A DNA stretch of 64,000 bases from Aequorivita iocasae (GTDB lineage Bacteria; Bacteroidota; Bacteroidia; Flavobacteriales; Flavobacteriaceae): assembly GCF_016757735.1 (NCBI RefSeq), contig NZ_CP068439.1, positions 248,001 through 312,000 on the forward strand. The letters are read 5' to 3'. The notes below the pieces were generated by a model. It ran no database searches. It worked only from the letters and a program-made list of their open reading frames with translations, and was not told where the DNA came from. Each line of letters begins with the position of its first letter. The first letter of the stretch is position 1. Positions 1-9,283 of this stretch are shown here, in pieces. The position numbers and the translations under genes were made by a program.

Positions 1-2304
1 TCTCTTTGACGCATTGTCTTTATTGAGTACGGAAAGTGTGATGGCATCCTTAAAGGAAATGTTCTTCTCCTTGCGAATGGTACGAATTCCAGAGATTACT
101 TCAGTAGCAAACTCGAAGTCTTTAATTATTTTTTCGTCAAAGGCTTGCTGTTTTGGCCACTGGGCAATGATTAAGGCTTCGAAAATGTCGCGCTGGGTGA
201 TGTGCTGCCAGATTTCTTCTGAAATGAAAGGCACGAAGGGGTGCAATATTTTCAAATTATCTTCCAAAACGGATATTACTTCCAAATAGGTTTTTTCTGA
301 AATTTTTTCCCCGAAAGGTGGTTTTATCATTTCTAATAGCCACGAACAGAAATCGTCCCAAACCAATTTATAGGTCGCCATCAAAGCATCACTGATTCGG
401 TATTTTCTGTAATGGTCTTCAATTTCGGCAAGCGTTTTCTGAAATTTGCTTTGGTACCACTGTAGGGCAATGATGTCGCTTTGTGATTGTTCCTTTTCCA
501 AATCAACTTCCCACCCATCAATCAACCGATAGGCGTTCCAGATTTTGTTTACGAAGGCACTCCCCTGTTTGCAAAGATCTTCATCAAACATTAAATCGTT
601 TCCTGCCGGTGAGCTTAAGAGCATTCCCACGCGCACGCCGTCGGCACCGTAGGTATCCATTAAATCTATTGGATCTGGTGAGTTTCCCAACGATTTGCTC
701 ATCTTTCTTCGCTGCTTGTCGCGAACAATACCCGTTAGATACACATTTGTGAAAGGTTTTTTGTTTCTGTATTCATAACCGGCAATAATCATTCGGGCTA
801 CCCAGAAGAAAAGAATTTCAGGTGCTGTAACAAGATCATTTGTTGGGTAATAGTAATTTATTTCTTTGTTGTCGGGCTCCAAGATTCCGTTAAAAACGTT
901 GATAGGCCACAGCCAGGAAGAGAACCAAGTGTCTAGCGCATCGGGGTCTTGGGTTAGGTTTTCCGCTGTTAGTTGCTTGTTGTTGGTTTTTTCTTTTGCA
1001 AGTTTTACCGCTTCTTCAATAGTTTCGGCAACTACGAAATCCTCTTTGCCATCGCCATAAAAATATGCGGGAATTTGCTGCCCCCACCAAAGTTGTCGGG
1101 ATATGTTCCAGTCGCGAACGTTTTCCATCCAGTGGCGATAGGTATTTATGAACTTTTCGGGAACGAGGTTAACCTCTTTTTGCAGCACGGCATCTAGCGC
1201 AGGTTGTGCAAGCTCTTTCATTTTTAGGAACCATTGGTCGCTCAGTTTAGGCTCGATTACGGCGCCCGTACGCTCGCTTGTACCAACTTTGTGCATATGG
1301 GTTTCAATCTTTGCAACTACGCCCATTGCTTCCAGTTCTTTTACAATTTCCTTCCGCACCAAAAAACGATCCTTTCCTTCGTAATGCAAGCCGAAGCTAT
1401 TCAAGGTTCCGTCATCATTCAGAATATCTACTATTTCAAGATTGTGCTTGTCTCCAAGCATTTTATCATTTTCGTCGTGGGCGGGAGTTACTTTTAAACA
1501 ACCCGTACCGAATTCCACATCTACATATTCATCTTCTATAATCGGAATCACACGATTACAAACAGGAACGACTGCCTTTTTTCCGCGAAGGTGTGCAAAA
1601 CGTTCATCATTTGGATTGATACAGATTGCTGTATCACCCAAAATGGTTTCGGGGCGCGTTGTAGCAATGGTCAAAGTGTCGTTGCTACCTTCAATTTTAT
1701 AATTTAGGTAATATAAATTGCCTTGTTTTTCTTCGTAAATAACCTCTTCGTCCGAAAGCGTGGTCTTTGCCTGTGGATCCCAATTTACCATTCTGTAGCC
1801 GCGGTAAATGTTTCCTTTTCTGTACAAATCCACAAATACTTTTATTACGGAGGCTGACATATCTTCATCCATAGTGAACTTGGTTCGCTCCCAATCGCAG
1901 GATGCACCCAATTTCTTCAACTGTTCCAAAATTATTCCACCGTGTTTGTGGGTCCATTCCCAAGCATGCTCCAAAAATTCTTCGCGGGAAAGTGTTGCTT
2001 TATCAATGCCTTCAGCTTTTAATTTTGCCACCACTTTCGCCTCGGTAGCAATAGAAGCGTGGTCTGTACCCGGTACCCAACAAGCGTTGAACCCCTGTAG
2101 GCGCGCACGGCGGATCAAAACATCCTGCAAAGTATTGTTGAGCATATGGCCCATGTGCAAAACTCCCGTAACGTTTGGCGGCGGAATAACGATGGTGTAT
2201 GGCGTCCTGTCATCTACTTCAGAATGGAAATATTTATTCTCTAACCAGTAGCTATACCACTTGTTTTCAATCTGTTTTGCATTATATTTTGCTTCTAAAG
2301 CCAT
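1..2304 (-). CDS. valS: Valine--tRNA ligase, 5' part (C-terminus beyond window)
   Basis: This is a class I aminoacyl-tRNA synthetase that charges tRNA-Val in the cytoplasm. The minus frame is open from an ATG at 2302-2304 to the window edge, giving 768 residues. That covers the Rossmann catalytic core, the editing region and the start of the anticodon-binding region. The HIGH-type signature reads HMGH, preceded by PPPNVTG, near 2150. KMSKSLGN lies near 690. These two motifs in this order and spacing identify ValS. The frame runs off the left edge, so about the last 100 residues, including the C-terminal coiled coil, are not visible. A strong minus-strand -7 box lies 30 bp upstream of the start. 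Confidence 0.97.
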   Translation of the reverse strand, partial: MALEAKYNAKQIENKWYSYWLENKYFHSEVDDRTPYTIVIPPPNVTGVLHMGHMLNNTLQDVLIRRARLQGFNACWVPGTDHASIATEAKVVAKLKAEGIDKATLSREEFLEHAWEWTHKHGGIILEQLKKLGASCDWERTKFTMDEDMSASVIKVFVDLYRKGNIYRGYRMVNWDPQAKTTLSDEEVIYEEKQGNLYYLNYKIEGSNDTLTIATTRPETILGDTAICINPNDERFAHLRGKKAVVPVCNRVIPIIEDEYVDVEFGTGCLKVTPAHDENDKMLGDKHNLEIVDILNDDGTLNSFGLHYEGKDRFLVRKEIVKELEAMGVVAKIETHMHKVGTSERTGAVIEPKLSDQWFLKMKELAQPALDAVLQKEVNLVPEKFINTYRHWMENVRDWNISRQLWWGQQIPAYFYGDGKEDFVVAETIEEAVKLAKEKTNNKQLTAENLTQDPDALDTWFSSWLWPINVFNGILEPDNKEINYYYPTNDLVTAPEILFFWVARMIIAGYEYRNKKPFTNVYLTGIVRDKQRRKMSKSLGNSPDPIDLMDTYGADGVRVGMLLSSPAGNDLMFDEDLCKQGSAFVNKIWNAYRLIDGWEVDLEKEQSQSDIIALQWYQSKFQKTLAEIEDHYRKYRISDALMATYKLVWDDFCSWLLEMIKPPFGEKISEKTYLEVISVLEDNLKILHPFVPFISEEIWQHITQRDIFEALIIAQWPKQQAFDEKIIKDFEFATEVISGIRTIRKEKNISFKDAITLSVLNKDNASKR

Positions 2305-2334
2305 ACTTTGGTCTGATATTTGAGTAATGAGTTG

Positions 2335-2342
2335 CAAAAGTA
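2335..2342 (-). promoter_or_regulatory. valS promoter -7 box (TACTTTTG)
   Basis: Read on the minus strand, the site is a perfect match to the Bacteroidota -7 consensus TAnnTTTG, about 30 bp upstream of the valS ATG. I see no clear TTTG -33 partner at the expected distance, so the call rests on the -7 element alone. Confidence 0.45.
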
Positions 2343-2378
2343 ATTATATCCGTAGGATAATAAAAGTGAATAAGTTAT

Positions 2379-2410
2379 TTTGCAGGTTGATTAAAAGTTC
2401 TATACTTTAG
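2379..2410 (+). promoter_or_regulatory. Promoter of the DUF1573 gene
   Basis: TTTG at 2379-2382, a 20-nt spacer, then TACTTTAG at 2403-2410, which has one mismatch to TAnnTTTG. It lies 22 bp before the ATG at 2433. This is the arrangement expected for the primary sigma factor of Bacteroidota. It is back to back with the valS promoter. Confidence 0.5.
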
Positions 2411-2432
2411 CATACATTAAAAAAACAAAATC

Positions 2433-2828
2433 ATGAAAAAATTAGCTCTTATAGCTCTTGTTGCCTTAATTGGCTTTGCAGCGCAAGCGCAACAAGCAAA
2501 AATCAGTTTCAAGGAAGACACCGTTGACTACGGCACCATTGCAAAAGGCAGTGACGGCGTTCGTGTTTTTGAGTTCACCAATACTGGCGATGCCCCACTT
2601 ATTATTAGCGATGTAAAATCCAGTTGCGGTTGTACTGTCCCGAAAAAACCAGATGGCCCTATTGCTCCTGGAGCAAGTAGCACTATCCAAGTTAAGTATG
2701 ACACAAACCGTGTTGGACCAATCAGAAAAACTGTTACCGTTTATTCAAATGCCAGCGAACCAATGGTGGCTTTAAAAATAAAAGGTGAGGTTATGAGCGA
2801 CTCCAGCAGTGTGTTGGAAAAAAGCTAA
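2433..2828 (+). CDS. DUF1573 domain protein, exported
   Basis: A 131-residue protein with a clear Sec signal peptide (residues 1-20, cleavage near AQAQ). A single DUF1573 domain (about 25-118) follows, with an immunoglobulin-like beta-sandwich expected. The family hallmark SSCGCTVP sits at 63-70, and the motifs FEFTNTGDAPL and GEV also match. DUF1573 proteins are very common in Bacteroidota, usually periplasmic or surface-associated, and their biochemical role is not established. The gene stands alone, with its own promoter upstream and a strong hairpin terminator directly downstream, which suggests a monocistronic and possibly abundant transcript. Confidence 0.9.
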   Translation: MKKLALIALVALIGFAAQAQQAKISFKEDTVDYGTIAKGSDGVRVFEFTNTGDAPLIISDVKSSCGCTVPKKPDGPIAPGASSTIQVKYDTNRVGPIRKTVTVYSNASEPMVALKIKGEVMSDSSSVLEKS

Positions 2829-2846
2829 ATAAACTTTACTATTTAA

Positions 2847-2885
2847 AAAAATCTGGTTGAAGCATTGATGCTACAACCAGATTTT
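2847..2885. terminator. Bidirectional intrinsic terminator
   Basis: AAAATCTGGTTG at 2847-2858 pairs perfectly with CAACCAGATTTT at 2874-2885, and a T-run follows to 2890. A-rich sequence on the left lets it work in both directions. It sits between the convergent DUF1573 and aspartyl protease genes. Confidence 0.85.
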
Positions 2886-2888
2886 TTT

Positions 2889-4226
2889 TTAGAACACACT
2901 TCTTAAATAGAATTTTATTTTATTAATATATCCTCCTCTTTTAACTTCGAGGGATATTTTCCTGCCTTCATCAGACGAAAACATTTCTATCAATTCGTAT
3001 AATTTATATTGATAGCAGGGCTTACCGTTTATGGTAATGATTTCATCACCTTTTATAACTCCGGCTAAAGCTGCCGGGGAGCCCTCACGTACATCTGCAA
3101 CTACATATTTTGGCACTAAAGATAAATGCACTTCTGTAGTAATGGAGATACTGTTCATGGTTAAACTTTCGTTTGTATTTCCCCTGTTTGAATTTACCAC
3201 AGCCTGTCTTTCTTCTTTTACGAGTTCCATCCCTTCATGCTCCAGTGTAAGGCCACTCATATTATAGTTAAAAGGATCCTTGAACGTATGATTTTTCTTA
3301 AAGCGTACCAATTTCTTGCCATAATCAAATGTTACGGTAAACCTGCTTAAGAAACCTCCACCTACGCTGCCATCACGTTCTTCATAGTAGCGGGCCCTAA
3401 GAATGGCATCTTCTTCCGGAAAGGATGTATTCACATTACTTAGATAAAAACTTCCTATTAAAAGACCAGGTATTCTTGTGCGCTTTCCATAGATATTTCC
3501 ACTAAGACCCAGTCCCAAAAAATCTTGATAATAATTTTTTGTTGGCAACTCCTTTATGAAACCATCATTATCAAAAAGCCACATAACATCGCTGGATCCA
3601 GAATCTACCAAAAGTGTTACTTCTTCCTTTTCCTTAGAGGCTTCAGATTCAACCTGCAATGTAACATAGGGTTTACCACTTACAAAGTTCAATGGCAAGT
3701 CCTCACACTTTTTACAGGGTTTTAGCTTGTGTTTTTTAGAATTATAGACAGTTATAACTTCCGCTGTGTAATTAATCTTGACGATAAAATTCTGAAAAAA
3801 TTCATTCCCCAAAATTCCATGAACGGGAATACCCATTCTTGGTGAAAAATTAAGCGTGCTGTCAAAAATTATATATAAATCATGGTCGTTATCGATAACA
3901 TTGCCCAATCTTAATTTATTGTTCAAACTCCTTAAAGCCTGAACGGCGCCACCCGACCCCAAGCCTTGTAAAAAAACCGGTGTAGTATTGCGGAGTTGTA
4001 AACTGTCAGCCTCCTCCAGGCTGAAAAGGATAGTAGATTTTACCCCTGTATCCAGAATAAAGGAAAGCGGGGTACCGTTGATTTCAATTTGGACAATAGG
4101 GAGATTGTTTACAAGCTTGAAAGGAATTTTATCCCTTTTTTTATTTGACTGAAGAAAAAAGCCTGTCTGTGCCACCAAGGCAGCAGAAAAACAACAACAG
4201 ATAAAAAAAACAAAGACTTTTTGCAA
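2889..4226 (-). CDS. Exported aspartyl protease with PDZ domain
   Basis: A 445-residue protein with a Sec signal peptide (about 1-20). It contains two retropepsin-like aspartyl protease lobes: FILDTG with D59-T60-G61, and LLVDSG with D208-S209-G210. A C-terminal PDZ domain (about 365-440) includes the motif GVIKGDEIITINGKP. The two-lobed architecture plus PDZ is common in secreted Bacteroidota proteases of the gag-polyprotein putative aspartyl protease family. The likely role is proteolysis in the periplasm or at the surface; the substrate is unknown. The start ATG at 4226 places the hydrophobic signal right at the N-terminus. It is convergent with DUF1573 and shares its terminator. Confidence 0.88.
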   Translation of the reverse strand: MQKVFVFFICCCFSAALVAQTGFFLQSNKKRDKIPFKLVNNLPIVQIEINGTPLSFILDTGVKSTILFSLEEADSLQLRNTTPVFLQGLGSGGAVQALRSLNNKLRLGNVIDNDHDLYIIFDSTLNFSPRMGIPVHGILGNEFFQNFIVKINYTAEVITVYNSKKHKLKPCKKCEDLPLNFVSGKPYVTLQVESEASKEKEEVTLLVDSGSSDVMWLFDNDGFIKELPTKNYYQDFLGLGLSGNIYGKRTRIPGLLIGSFYLSNVNTSFPEEDAILRARYYEERDGSVGGGFLSRFTVTFDYGKKLVRFKKNHTFKDPFNYNMSGLTLEHEGMELVKEERQAVVNSNRGNTNESLTMNSISITTEVHLSLVPKYVVADVREGSPAALAGVIKGDEIITINGKPCYQYKLYELIEMFSSDEGRKISLEVKRGGYINKIKFYLRSVF

Positions 4227-4340
4227 AATTTTAATAATTTATTTGTAAACATTTGAAGATATAAAAAAAAGGCGAATGTTGTTTCGGGCAGAGTGGTTTT
4301 ATAAAATATATTTTGCAACTTTGCCATAAACAAATTTACT

Positions 4341-5531
4341 ATGCCTTCAGTTTCAAACAAGGGAAAGCATATGCCGGAATCACCCATCCGAAAACTGGTT
4401 CCCTACGCCGAAAAAGCCTATAAAGCAAATAAAACCGTTTATCACCTTAACATAGGCCAGCCCGATATAAAATCGCCAGAGATTGCTATGGATGCCGTGG
4501 CGCACCACCATTTGGAGATTCTTGCCTATACCCGTTCTGAAGGTTCGCAGGAATACCGTGAAAAAATTGCCAATTATTATAAGAATAATAATATTCCAGT
4601 TGAAGCTAACGATATTATCGTCACAACGGGCGGAAGCGAAGCACTCCTGTTTGCAATGGGAACCATTGCCGATGCCGATGATGAAATTATTATTCCCGAA
4701 CCTTTTTACGCTAATTACAATGGTTTTGCAACGGCTTCCGGCGTTAAGATTGTTCCCGTTATTTCAAAAATCGAAGACAACTTCGCCTTACCTCCAATTT
4801 CAGAATTTGAAAAACTTATTACCCAAAAAACCAAAGCTATTCTTATCTGTAACCCTGGCAACCCTACCGGATATCTTTATTCAAAAGAAGAAATACAGAC
4901 CTTGGCCCAAATTGTAAAGAAGCACGATTTATTCTTGGTGGCCGATGAAGTGTACCGTGAATTCACCTATGACGGCTATAAACATTTTTCCATCCTTGAA
5001 GAACCAAGTCTGGCAGAAAACGGAATTATTATCGATTCGGTCTCAAAAAGGTATAGCATGTGTGGCGCGCGCATTGGTTGCTTGGTTTCAAAAAACAAAC
5101 AGGTTATCGCCACCGCTTTAAAGTTTGCCCAAGCACGTTTGAGCCCTCCAACGTTTGCACAGATTGCAAGCGAAGCTGCGCTGCAGACGCCCCAAAGTTA
5201 TTTTGACGAGGTGATTACCGAATATCAGGATAGAAGAAATACTTTGGTAGCGGCACTTAAAGACATTCCCGGTGTGCAGGTGGGCGAACCAAAAGGCGCC
5301 TTTTACTGTATTGTTCAGCTTCCTGTTAAAAATAGTGATGCCTTCGCGCAATGGCTTTTAGAAGAGTTTGATGATAATGGCGAAACGATTATGGTTGCGC
5401 CCGCAGCCGGATTCTATTCCAGCGCTGGCGTTGGTTTGAACCAAGTGCGCATTGCCTATGTTTTAAAAAAGGAAAGCCTTATTCGCGCAGTAGAAATCTT
5501 AAAACTTGCGCTTCAAAAATATAAGGATTGA
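4341..5531 (+). CDS. PLP-dependent class I/II aminotransferase
   Basis: A 396-residue fold-type I aminotransferase. Visible motifs are NIGQPD near residue 38, CNPGNPTG, ADEVYREF, and the PLP lysine motif SVSKRYSMCGARIG with Schiff-base Lys236. Length and motifs fit the aspartate/aromatic aminotransferase subfamily; substrate specificity cannot be read from sequence. The ATG at 4341 gives the N-terminus typical of this subfamily (MPSVSNKGK followed by MPESPIRKL). Its TGA stop overlaps the murB ATG by one base, so the two genes are translationally coupled. Confidence 0.92.
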   Translation: MPSVSNKGKHMPESPIRKLVPYAEKAYKANKTVYHLNIGQPDIKSPEIAMDAVAHHHLEILAYTRSEGSQEYREKIANYYKNNNIPVEANDIIVTTGGSEALLFAMGTIADADDEIIIPEPFYANYNGFATASGVKIVPVISKIEDNFALPPISEFEKLITQKTKAILICNPGNPTGYLYSKEEIQTLAQIVKKHDLFLVADEVYREFTYDGYKHFSILEEPSLAENGIIIDSVSKRYSMCGARIGCLVSKNKQVIATALKFAQARLSPPTFAQIASEAALQTPQSYFDEVITEYQDRRNTLVAALKDIPGVQVGEPKGAFYCIVQLPVKNSDAFAQWLLEEFDDNGETIMVAPAAGFYSSAGVGLNQVRIAYVLKKESLIRAVEILKLALQKYKD

Positions 5532-6544
5532 TGCGCGTTGAAGAAAACAAATCGCTTAAAAACCTCAATACCTTTGGCATAGCCTGCAACGCCCGTTATT
5601 TTGTTTCGGTTAAAACTATAACTGAACTGAAACAGGCACTTTCACAAAAACCTTCCGAGGAACTTTTTATTCTGGGAGGTGGCAGTAATATGCTTCTTAC
5701 AGGCAATCTGGACGCTTTTGTTCTTCACATAAATCTAAAAGGAATTGAAATTCTGAAAGAGACCGAAGCTGAAGTTTTTGTAAAAGCAATGGCCGGCGAA
5801 AACTGGCACGAGTTTGTTAAATATTGTATCGAAAAGGGTTTTGGAGGTTTAGAAAACCTTTCCTTAATTCCCGGAAACGTTGGCACGGCCCCCATCCAAA
5901 ACATTGGTGCTTATGGCGTGGAACTGAAGGATACGTTTGTAAGCTGCAATACGGTTGAAATTCAAACTTTAAAAGAACGAGAATTTACAAAAGATGAATG
6001 CGCTTTTGAATACCGAAATTCAATTTTCAAAAATGAGGCAAAGGGGAACTACATCATTACCAGCGTTACCTTTCGGTTGACAAAGAGAGACCATAAAACC
6101 AGTGTTTCCTACGGCGATATTAAGAAGGTATTATCTGAAAAAAACATTGAGACACCCACAATTAAGGACATTTCTGAAGCGGTTATCACTATTCGCCAAT
6201 CGAAACTTCCAGACCCAAAAGTGTTGGGCAACAGCGGTAGTTTCTTTAAAAATCCGGTTGTAGATTCGGAAACGTTTCAAGAGTTCCGAAGAAATTTTCC
6301 GGAAGCGCCATTCTATGAGGTTTCGCCTACAGCATTTAAGATACCCGCTGGCTGGCTGATTGAAAAAGCAGGGTTTAAGGGCCAGCGATTTGGCGATGCG
6401 GGCGTGCACAAAAACCAAGCCCTGGTTTTAGTGAATTACGGAAAAGCAAGCGGAAAAGAAATTTGGCAACTTGCGATGGACATTCAAAAAAAAGTTAAGG
6501 AATTGACTGGAATATTTATTGAAGCAGAAGTAAATGTCTTTTAG
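5531..6544 (+). CDS. murB: UDP-N-acetylenolpyruvoylglucosamine reductase (type I MurB)
   Basis: A 337-residue FAD enzyme that reduces UDP-GlcNAc-enolpyruvate to UDP-MurNAc in cytoplasmic peptidoglycan synthesis. The N-terminal FAD-binding region carries NTFGI, GGGSNML and IPGNVGTAPIQNIGAYG. The catalytic serine motif GNSGSFFKNP and the C-terminal PAGWLIEKAGFKG and GVHKNQALVLVN complete the family pattern. YRNS and the overall length indicate the E. coli-like type I enzyme. A TTG three bases upstream is in frame, but the ATG at 5531, overlapping the preceding stop, is the better start. Confidence 0.97.
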   Translation: MRVEENKSLKNLNTFGIACNARYFVSVKTITELKQALSQKPSEELFILGGGSNMLLTGNLDAFVLHINLKGIEILKETEAEVFVKAMAGENWHEFVKYCIEKGFGGLENLSLIPGNVGTAPIQNIGAYGVELKDTFVSCNTVEIQTLKEREFTKDECAFEYRNSIFKNEAKGNYIITSVTFRLTKRDHKTSVSYGDIKKVLSEKNIETPTIKDISEAVITIRQSKLPDPKVLGNSGSFFKNPVVDSETFQEFRRNFPEAPFYEVSPTAFKIPAGWLIEKAGFKGQRFGDAGVHKNQALVLVNYGKASGKEIWQLAMDIQKKVKELTGIFIEAEVNVF

Positions 6545-7158
6545 TTTAAGTGCAGCAGACCATTCACAACATAAACCGCTCCATTTGAGCTTGCAATACT
6601 CCCTTTTATAACTTGAACCTTCACACCTTTATCATCGGTAATACTAATATCTTCGCCAACTTTGGATGCCACGAGCGTACTGCCTTCCAGCGTCTTTAAA
6701 TTTGCTTTTCCATTCTTATTGATGGTTTGGAGCAATGTTTCCTTCTCCAAATTACCTTCAACTATATAAGATTTCAAAAATTCCTCAAGCTTTGCTTTAT
6801 TGTCTGGGCTTGAATAGAATTTTCTTTTTTCTACAGTTAAAGATTCCAAAGCTGCATTTGACGGTGCAAAAACGGTAAAAGGCCCTGCATTGTTAGAAAG
6901 TAAATCTGTTAAACCAGCACTCACAGTATAACTGGCAAATTTTTTAAGCTCAGGCTCAACAATGATTCGTGCCATAAGGCTGTTTAGCATTTCAATATCC
7001 TCTGGAGTCAAATCCTTTTTTTCAGCTCTTTTCACTATTGGTTTTTCTGCAATTTCAGTGGTGTTATTTTTCTCTTCACCATTCTGTGTTTCATTTTTAC
7101 ATGAAACCATCAAACAGAAAATCATCATTAAAGCTAAAAAAGTAAATGGTTTTTGCAT
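6541..7158 (-). CDS. Fasciclin (FAS1) domain lipoprotein
   Basis: A 205-residue protein with a type II signal peptide ending in LMVSC, so Cys20 is the likely lipidated residue. A charged linker follows, and then one FAS1 domain (about 65-205). Family signatures are FTVFAPSNAAL, a YIVEG segment, and the terminal NGAVYVVNGLLHLN matching the conserved H2 box. FAS1 lipoproteins are cell-surface or outer-membrane adhesion-type proteins; no ligand can be assigned. It is convergent with murB and the two coding ends overlap by 4 bp. Confidence 0.9.
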   Translation of the reverse strand: MQKPFTFLALMMIFCLMVSCKNETQNGEEKNNTTEIAEKPIVKRAEKKDLTPEDIEMLNSLMARIIVEPELKKFASYTVSAGLTDLLSNNAGPFTVFAPSNAALESLTVEKRKFYSSPDNKAKLEEFLKSYIVEGNLEKETLLQTINKNGKANLKTLEGSTLVASKVGEDISITDDKGVKVQVIKGSIASSNGAVYVVNGLLHLN

Positions 7159-7223
7159 CGTTAAATTATTTATAAGTGAGGCTAAAAATACTTAAAATAC
7201 AAGCACAACAAAAAGAAAGATTG

Positions 7224-7231
7224 TATTTTTG
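7224..7231 (+). promoter_or_regulatory. -7 box (TATTTTTG) before the small membrane protein gene
   Basis: Exact TAnnTTTG match ending 17 bp before the ATG at 7249. No convincing -33 TTTG is visible. Confidence 0.4.
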
Positions 7232-7248
7232 TAGCCTAATTTACGAGG

Positions 7249-7473
7249 ATGAAACTTTTACTTATCACTTTAGCATTATTACTGCTTGGCGTTGCGGGCA
7301 TCGCCATAAAAATCTGGGCAAAAAAAGATGGAAAATTTGCCGGAACCTGTGCAAGCCAAAGTCCATTTTTGAATAAAGAAGGTGAAGCTTGTGGTTTTTG
7401 CGGAAAAACTCCGGACCAGTTTGACAGCTGCGTAGAAGAAAGCCACAAACTGGAAACATCAAATTCCAAATAA
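7249..7473 (+). CDS. Small cysteine-containing membrane-anchored protein
   Basis: A 74-residue protein with one N-terminal hydrophobic segment (about 2-22), followed by a short basic region and a soluble tail. The tail has five cysteines arranged as CAS, CGFC and SCVEE, where CGFCGKTPDQF resembles a small metal- or thiol-binding knuckle. Similar short proteins occur in flavobacteria as unnamed membrane or secreted proteins, and I cannot assign a function. A good -7 box precedes it, and AGG lies 2 bp from the ATG. The next gene, a glycosyltransferase, begins 57 bp downstream after a heptad-phased spacer. Confidence 0.75.
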   Translation: MKLLLITLALLLLGVAGIAIKIWAKKDGKFAGTCASQSPFLNKEGEACGFCGKTPDQFDSCVEESHKLETSNSK

Positions 7474-7530
7474 AGTCCTTCTCTTTAATTCTTCAATCTT
7501 AAATTGTTAATCAAAAAATCGTAAATCCCT

Positions 7531-8625
7531 ATGGTGCTACTTTACGTTTTCGGCGCAATTGCGTTGATTAACTGTGCATATTACCTGCTCTTTTCAAAAT
7601 TTTCATTTTTAAAACCTTCTAAAAAAAACACTTCAGAAAAACATTCCGTTTCCGTAATAGTATGTGCCAAAAATGAAGCTGAAAACTTAAAAAAACACAT
7701 TCCGCTTTGGCAAGAACAGGAATATCCAAATTTTGAGATTATTCTTATAAATGATGCGTCCGTAGATGAAACACTGGACGTTATGGAAGCTTTCGCCGAA
7801 AACGACCCTAGAATTCAGATCGTAAACGTAAAAAACAACGAAGCTTTTTGGGCCAATAAAAAGTACGCACTTACCTTAGGAATAAAACGTTCAAAAAACA
7901 CACGCCTCATTTTTACCGATGCCGATTGCTACCCAGTCTCAAGGGCATGGCTGGCAACGATGGCTTCAAAATTTTCAGAAGAGAAACAATTGATTTTGGG
8001 CTACGGCGCTTATGAAAAACAGCCCGGATTATTAAATAAGATAATCCGTTTTGAAACATTGATGACTGCTGTTCAATATTTTTCGTATGCCGAAGCGGGA
8101 ACCCCATACATGGGCGTGGGGCGCAATCTGGCCTATACCAGTAATCTTTATTATGAAAACAATGGTTTTATGAGCCACATCAAAATCCCCTCGGGTGATG
8201 ACGACCTATTTGTGAATGAAGCCGCAACCTCAAAAAATGTGGCTCTTTGCATAGAACCAAAAGCCTTTACATATTCACTTCCGAAGCAGAAAAAGAAGAA
8301 ATGGATTATCCAAAAAAAGAGACATTATTCCACGGCCAAGCTTTATAAGCCAAAGCATCGTCTGCTTTTAGGAGCTTATTATCTAGGCAATCTTTTTTTC
8401 TGGTTGCTTGGCATCGCTAACTTGTTCACCGAATTTTGGTATTTCGCATTGGCAATAATTTTTATTAGGCTCCTTCTACAATATATTATAATTGGCACTG
8501 CGGCCAAAAAACTAAAAGAGCAGGATCTCGTTTTGCTCATTCCTTTTTACGAATTGTTTTTAGTCTTCACGCAAATAAGTATCTTTATTTCCAACAGCGG
8601 CGAAAAAAACGCACAATGGAAATAA
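7531..8625 (+). CDS. Family 2 glycosyltransferase, membrane-bound
   Basis: A 364-residue protein with an N-terminal membrane segment (about 3-22). A GT-A domain follows, beginning SVIVCAKNEAENL at 41-53, with INDASVDET and the metal-binding DxD motif TDADC (D130, D132). The C-terminal half has two to three membrane segments (about 285-350). This layout is typical of GT2 enzymes that act on lipid-linked sugars at the inner membrane. Donor and acceptor are unknown. Its 3' end overlaps the following sigma factor gene by 10 bp, so the two are almost certainly co-transcribed. Confidence 0.9.
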   Translation: MVLLYVFGAIALINCAYYLLFSKFSFLKPSKKNTSEKHSVSVIVCAKNEAENLKKHIPLWQEQEYPNFEIILINDASVDETLDVMEAFAENDPRIQIVNVKNNEAFWANKKYALTLGIKRSKNTRLIFTDADCYPVSRAWLATMASKFSEEKQLILGYGAYEKQPGLLNKIIRFETLMTAVQYFSYAEAGTPYMGVGRNLAYTSNLYYENNGFMSHIKIPSGDDDLFVNEAATSKNVALCIEPKAFTYSLPKQKKKKWIIQKKRHYSTAKLYKPKHRLLLGAYYLGNLFFWLLGIANLFTEFWYFALAIIFIRLLLQYIIIGTAAKKLKEQDLVLLIPFYELFLVFTQISIFISNSGEKNAQWK

Positions 8626-9182
8626 CTTCGGAAGAAATAACACTTCATATTGAAAGAGCAAAAAAAGGAAAGCAGGGCGCTTTCAAATTTTTGCTGGATT
8701 ATTATTGGAATGAAGTGTTTGGTTTCCAAATGAAAAGAGTGCGGAACGAGCACGAAGCAGAAGATATTACTATTGAAACCTTTGCGAAGGCTTTTGACAA
8801 AATTGAAACTTTTGACGAAAAATATACCTTTTCAACATGGCTAATTACAATTTCAAAAAACATCCAAATAGACAAAACGCGTAAAAAAAACGCCTCCATT
8901 TATTCAAACACCACTGATACCTCAAACGAGCAGATACAAAAAATAGCAGACCACTCACCCACTCCCGAGGATAAATTAATACGGGAACAAAACCTGGATG
9001 AGTTGCTGCGCTACATAAAACAGCTAAAACCACATTACCAAGAGGTAATCAATCTTCGGTATTTTCAGGAAATGAGCTATAATGATATTTCCGAAACGTT
9101 GGAAGAGCCACTTAACAATGTTAAGGTTCGCTTGCTGCGCGCAAGAAAACTTTTGGCTGAAATTATTACCAAAAAAGACTAA
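8616..9182 (+). CDS. ECF-type RNA polymerase sigma factor
   Basis: A 188-residue sigma-70 family factor. Region 2 (about 20-90) contains [15 protein letters not shown] and [11 protein letters not shown]. Region 4 (about 125-182) contains [24 protein letters not shown], a helix-turn-helix that binds the -35 region. No anti-sigma gene follows: the next gene, 100 bp on, is lipA with its own promoter. It overlaps the upstream glycosyltransferase by 10 bp. The regulon and the activating signal cannot be read from the sequence. Confidence 0.93.
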   Translation: MEITSEEITLHIERAKKGKQGAFKFLLDYYWNEVFGFQMKRVRNEHEAEDITIETFAKAFDKIETFDEKYTFSTWLITISKNIQIDKTRKKNASIYSNTTDTSNEQIQKIADHSPTPEDKLIREQNLDELLRYIKQLKPHYQEVINLRYFQEMSYNDISETLEEPLNNVKVRLLRARKLLAEIITKKD

Positions 9183-9241
9183 AGAGAAAATTTGTAACGA
9201 AACTCAAATTCCAAATTACAAGAAAAAAATGGAGTTTTCCT

Positions 9242-9275
9242 TTTGGGGGTCAGGGTGCTTTTTTTCGTACTTTTG
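9242..9275 (+). promoter_or_regulatory. lipA promoter
   Basis: TTTG at 9242-9245 and TACTTTTG at 9268-9275, separated by 22 nt, both exact matches to the Bacteroidota consensus. The -7 box ends only 8 bp before the lipA ATG, so the predicted 5' UTR is nearly absent. Confidence 0.65.
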
Positions 9276-9283
9276 TTTCCCTT

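Noticed and set aside
1808-2251. Open frame of 147 codons on the plus strand
   Set aside because: It lies wholly inside valS on the opposite strand, and the valS frame carries clear synthetase motifs. No family resemblance.
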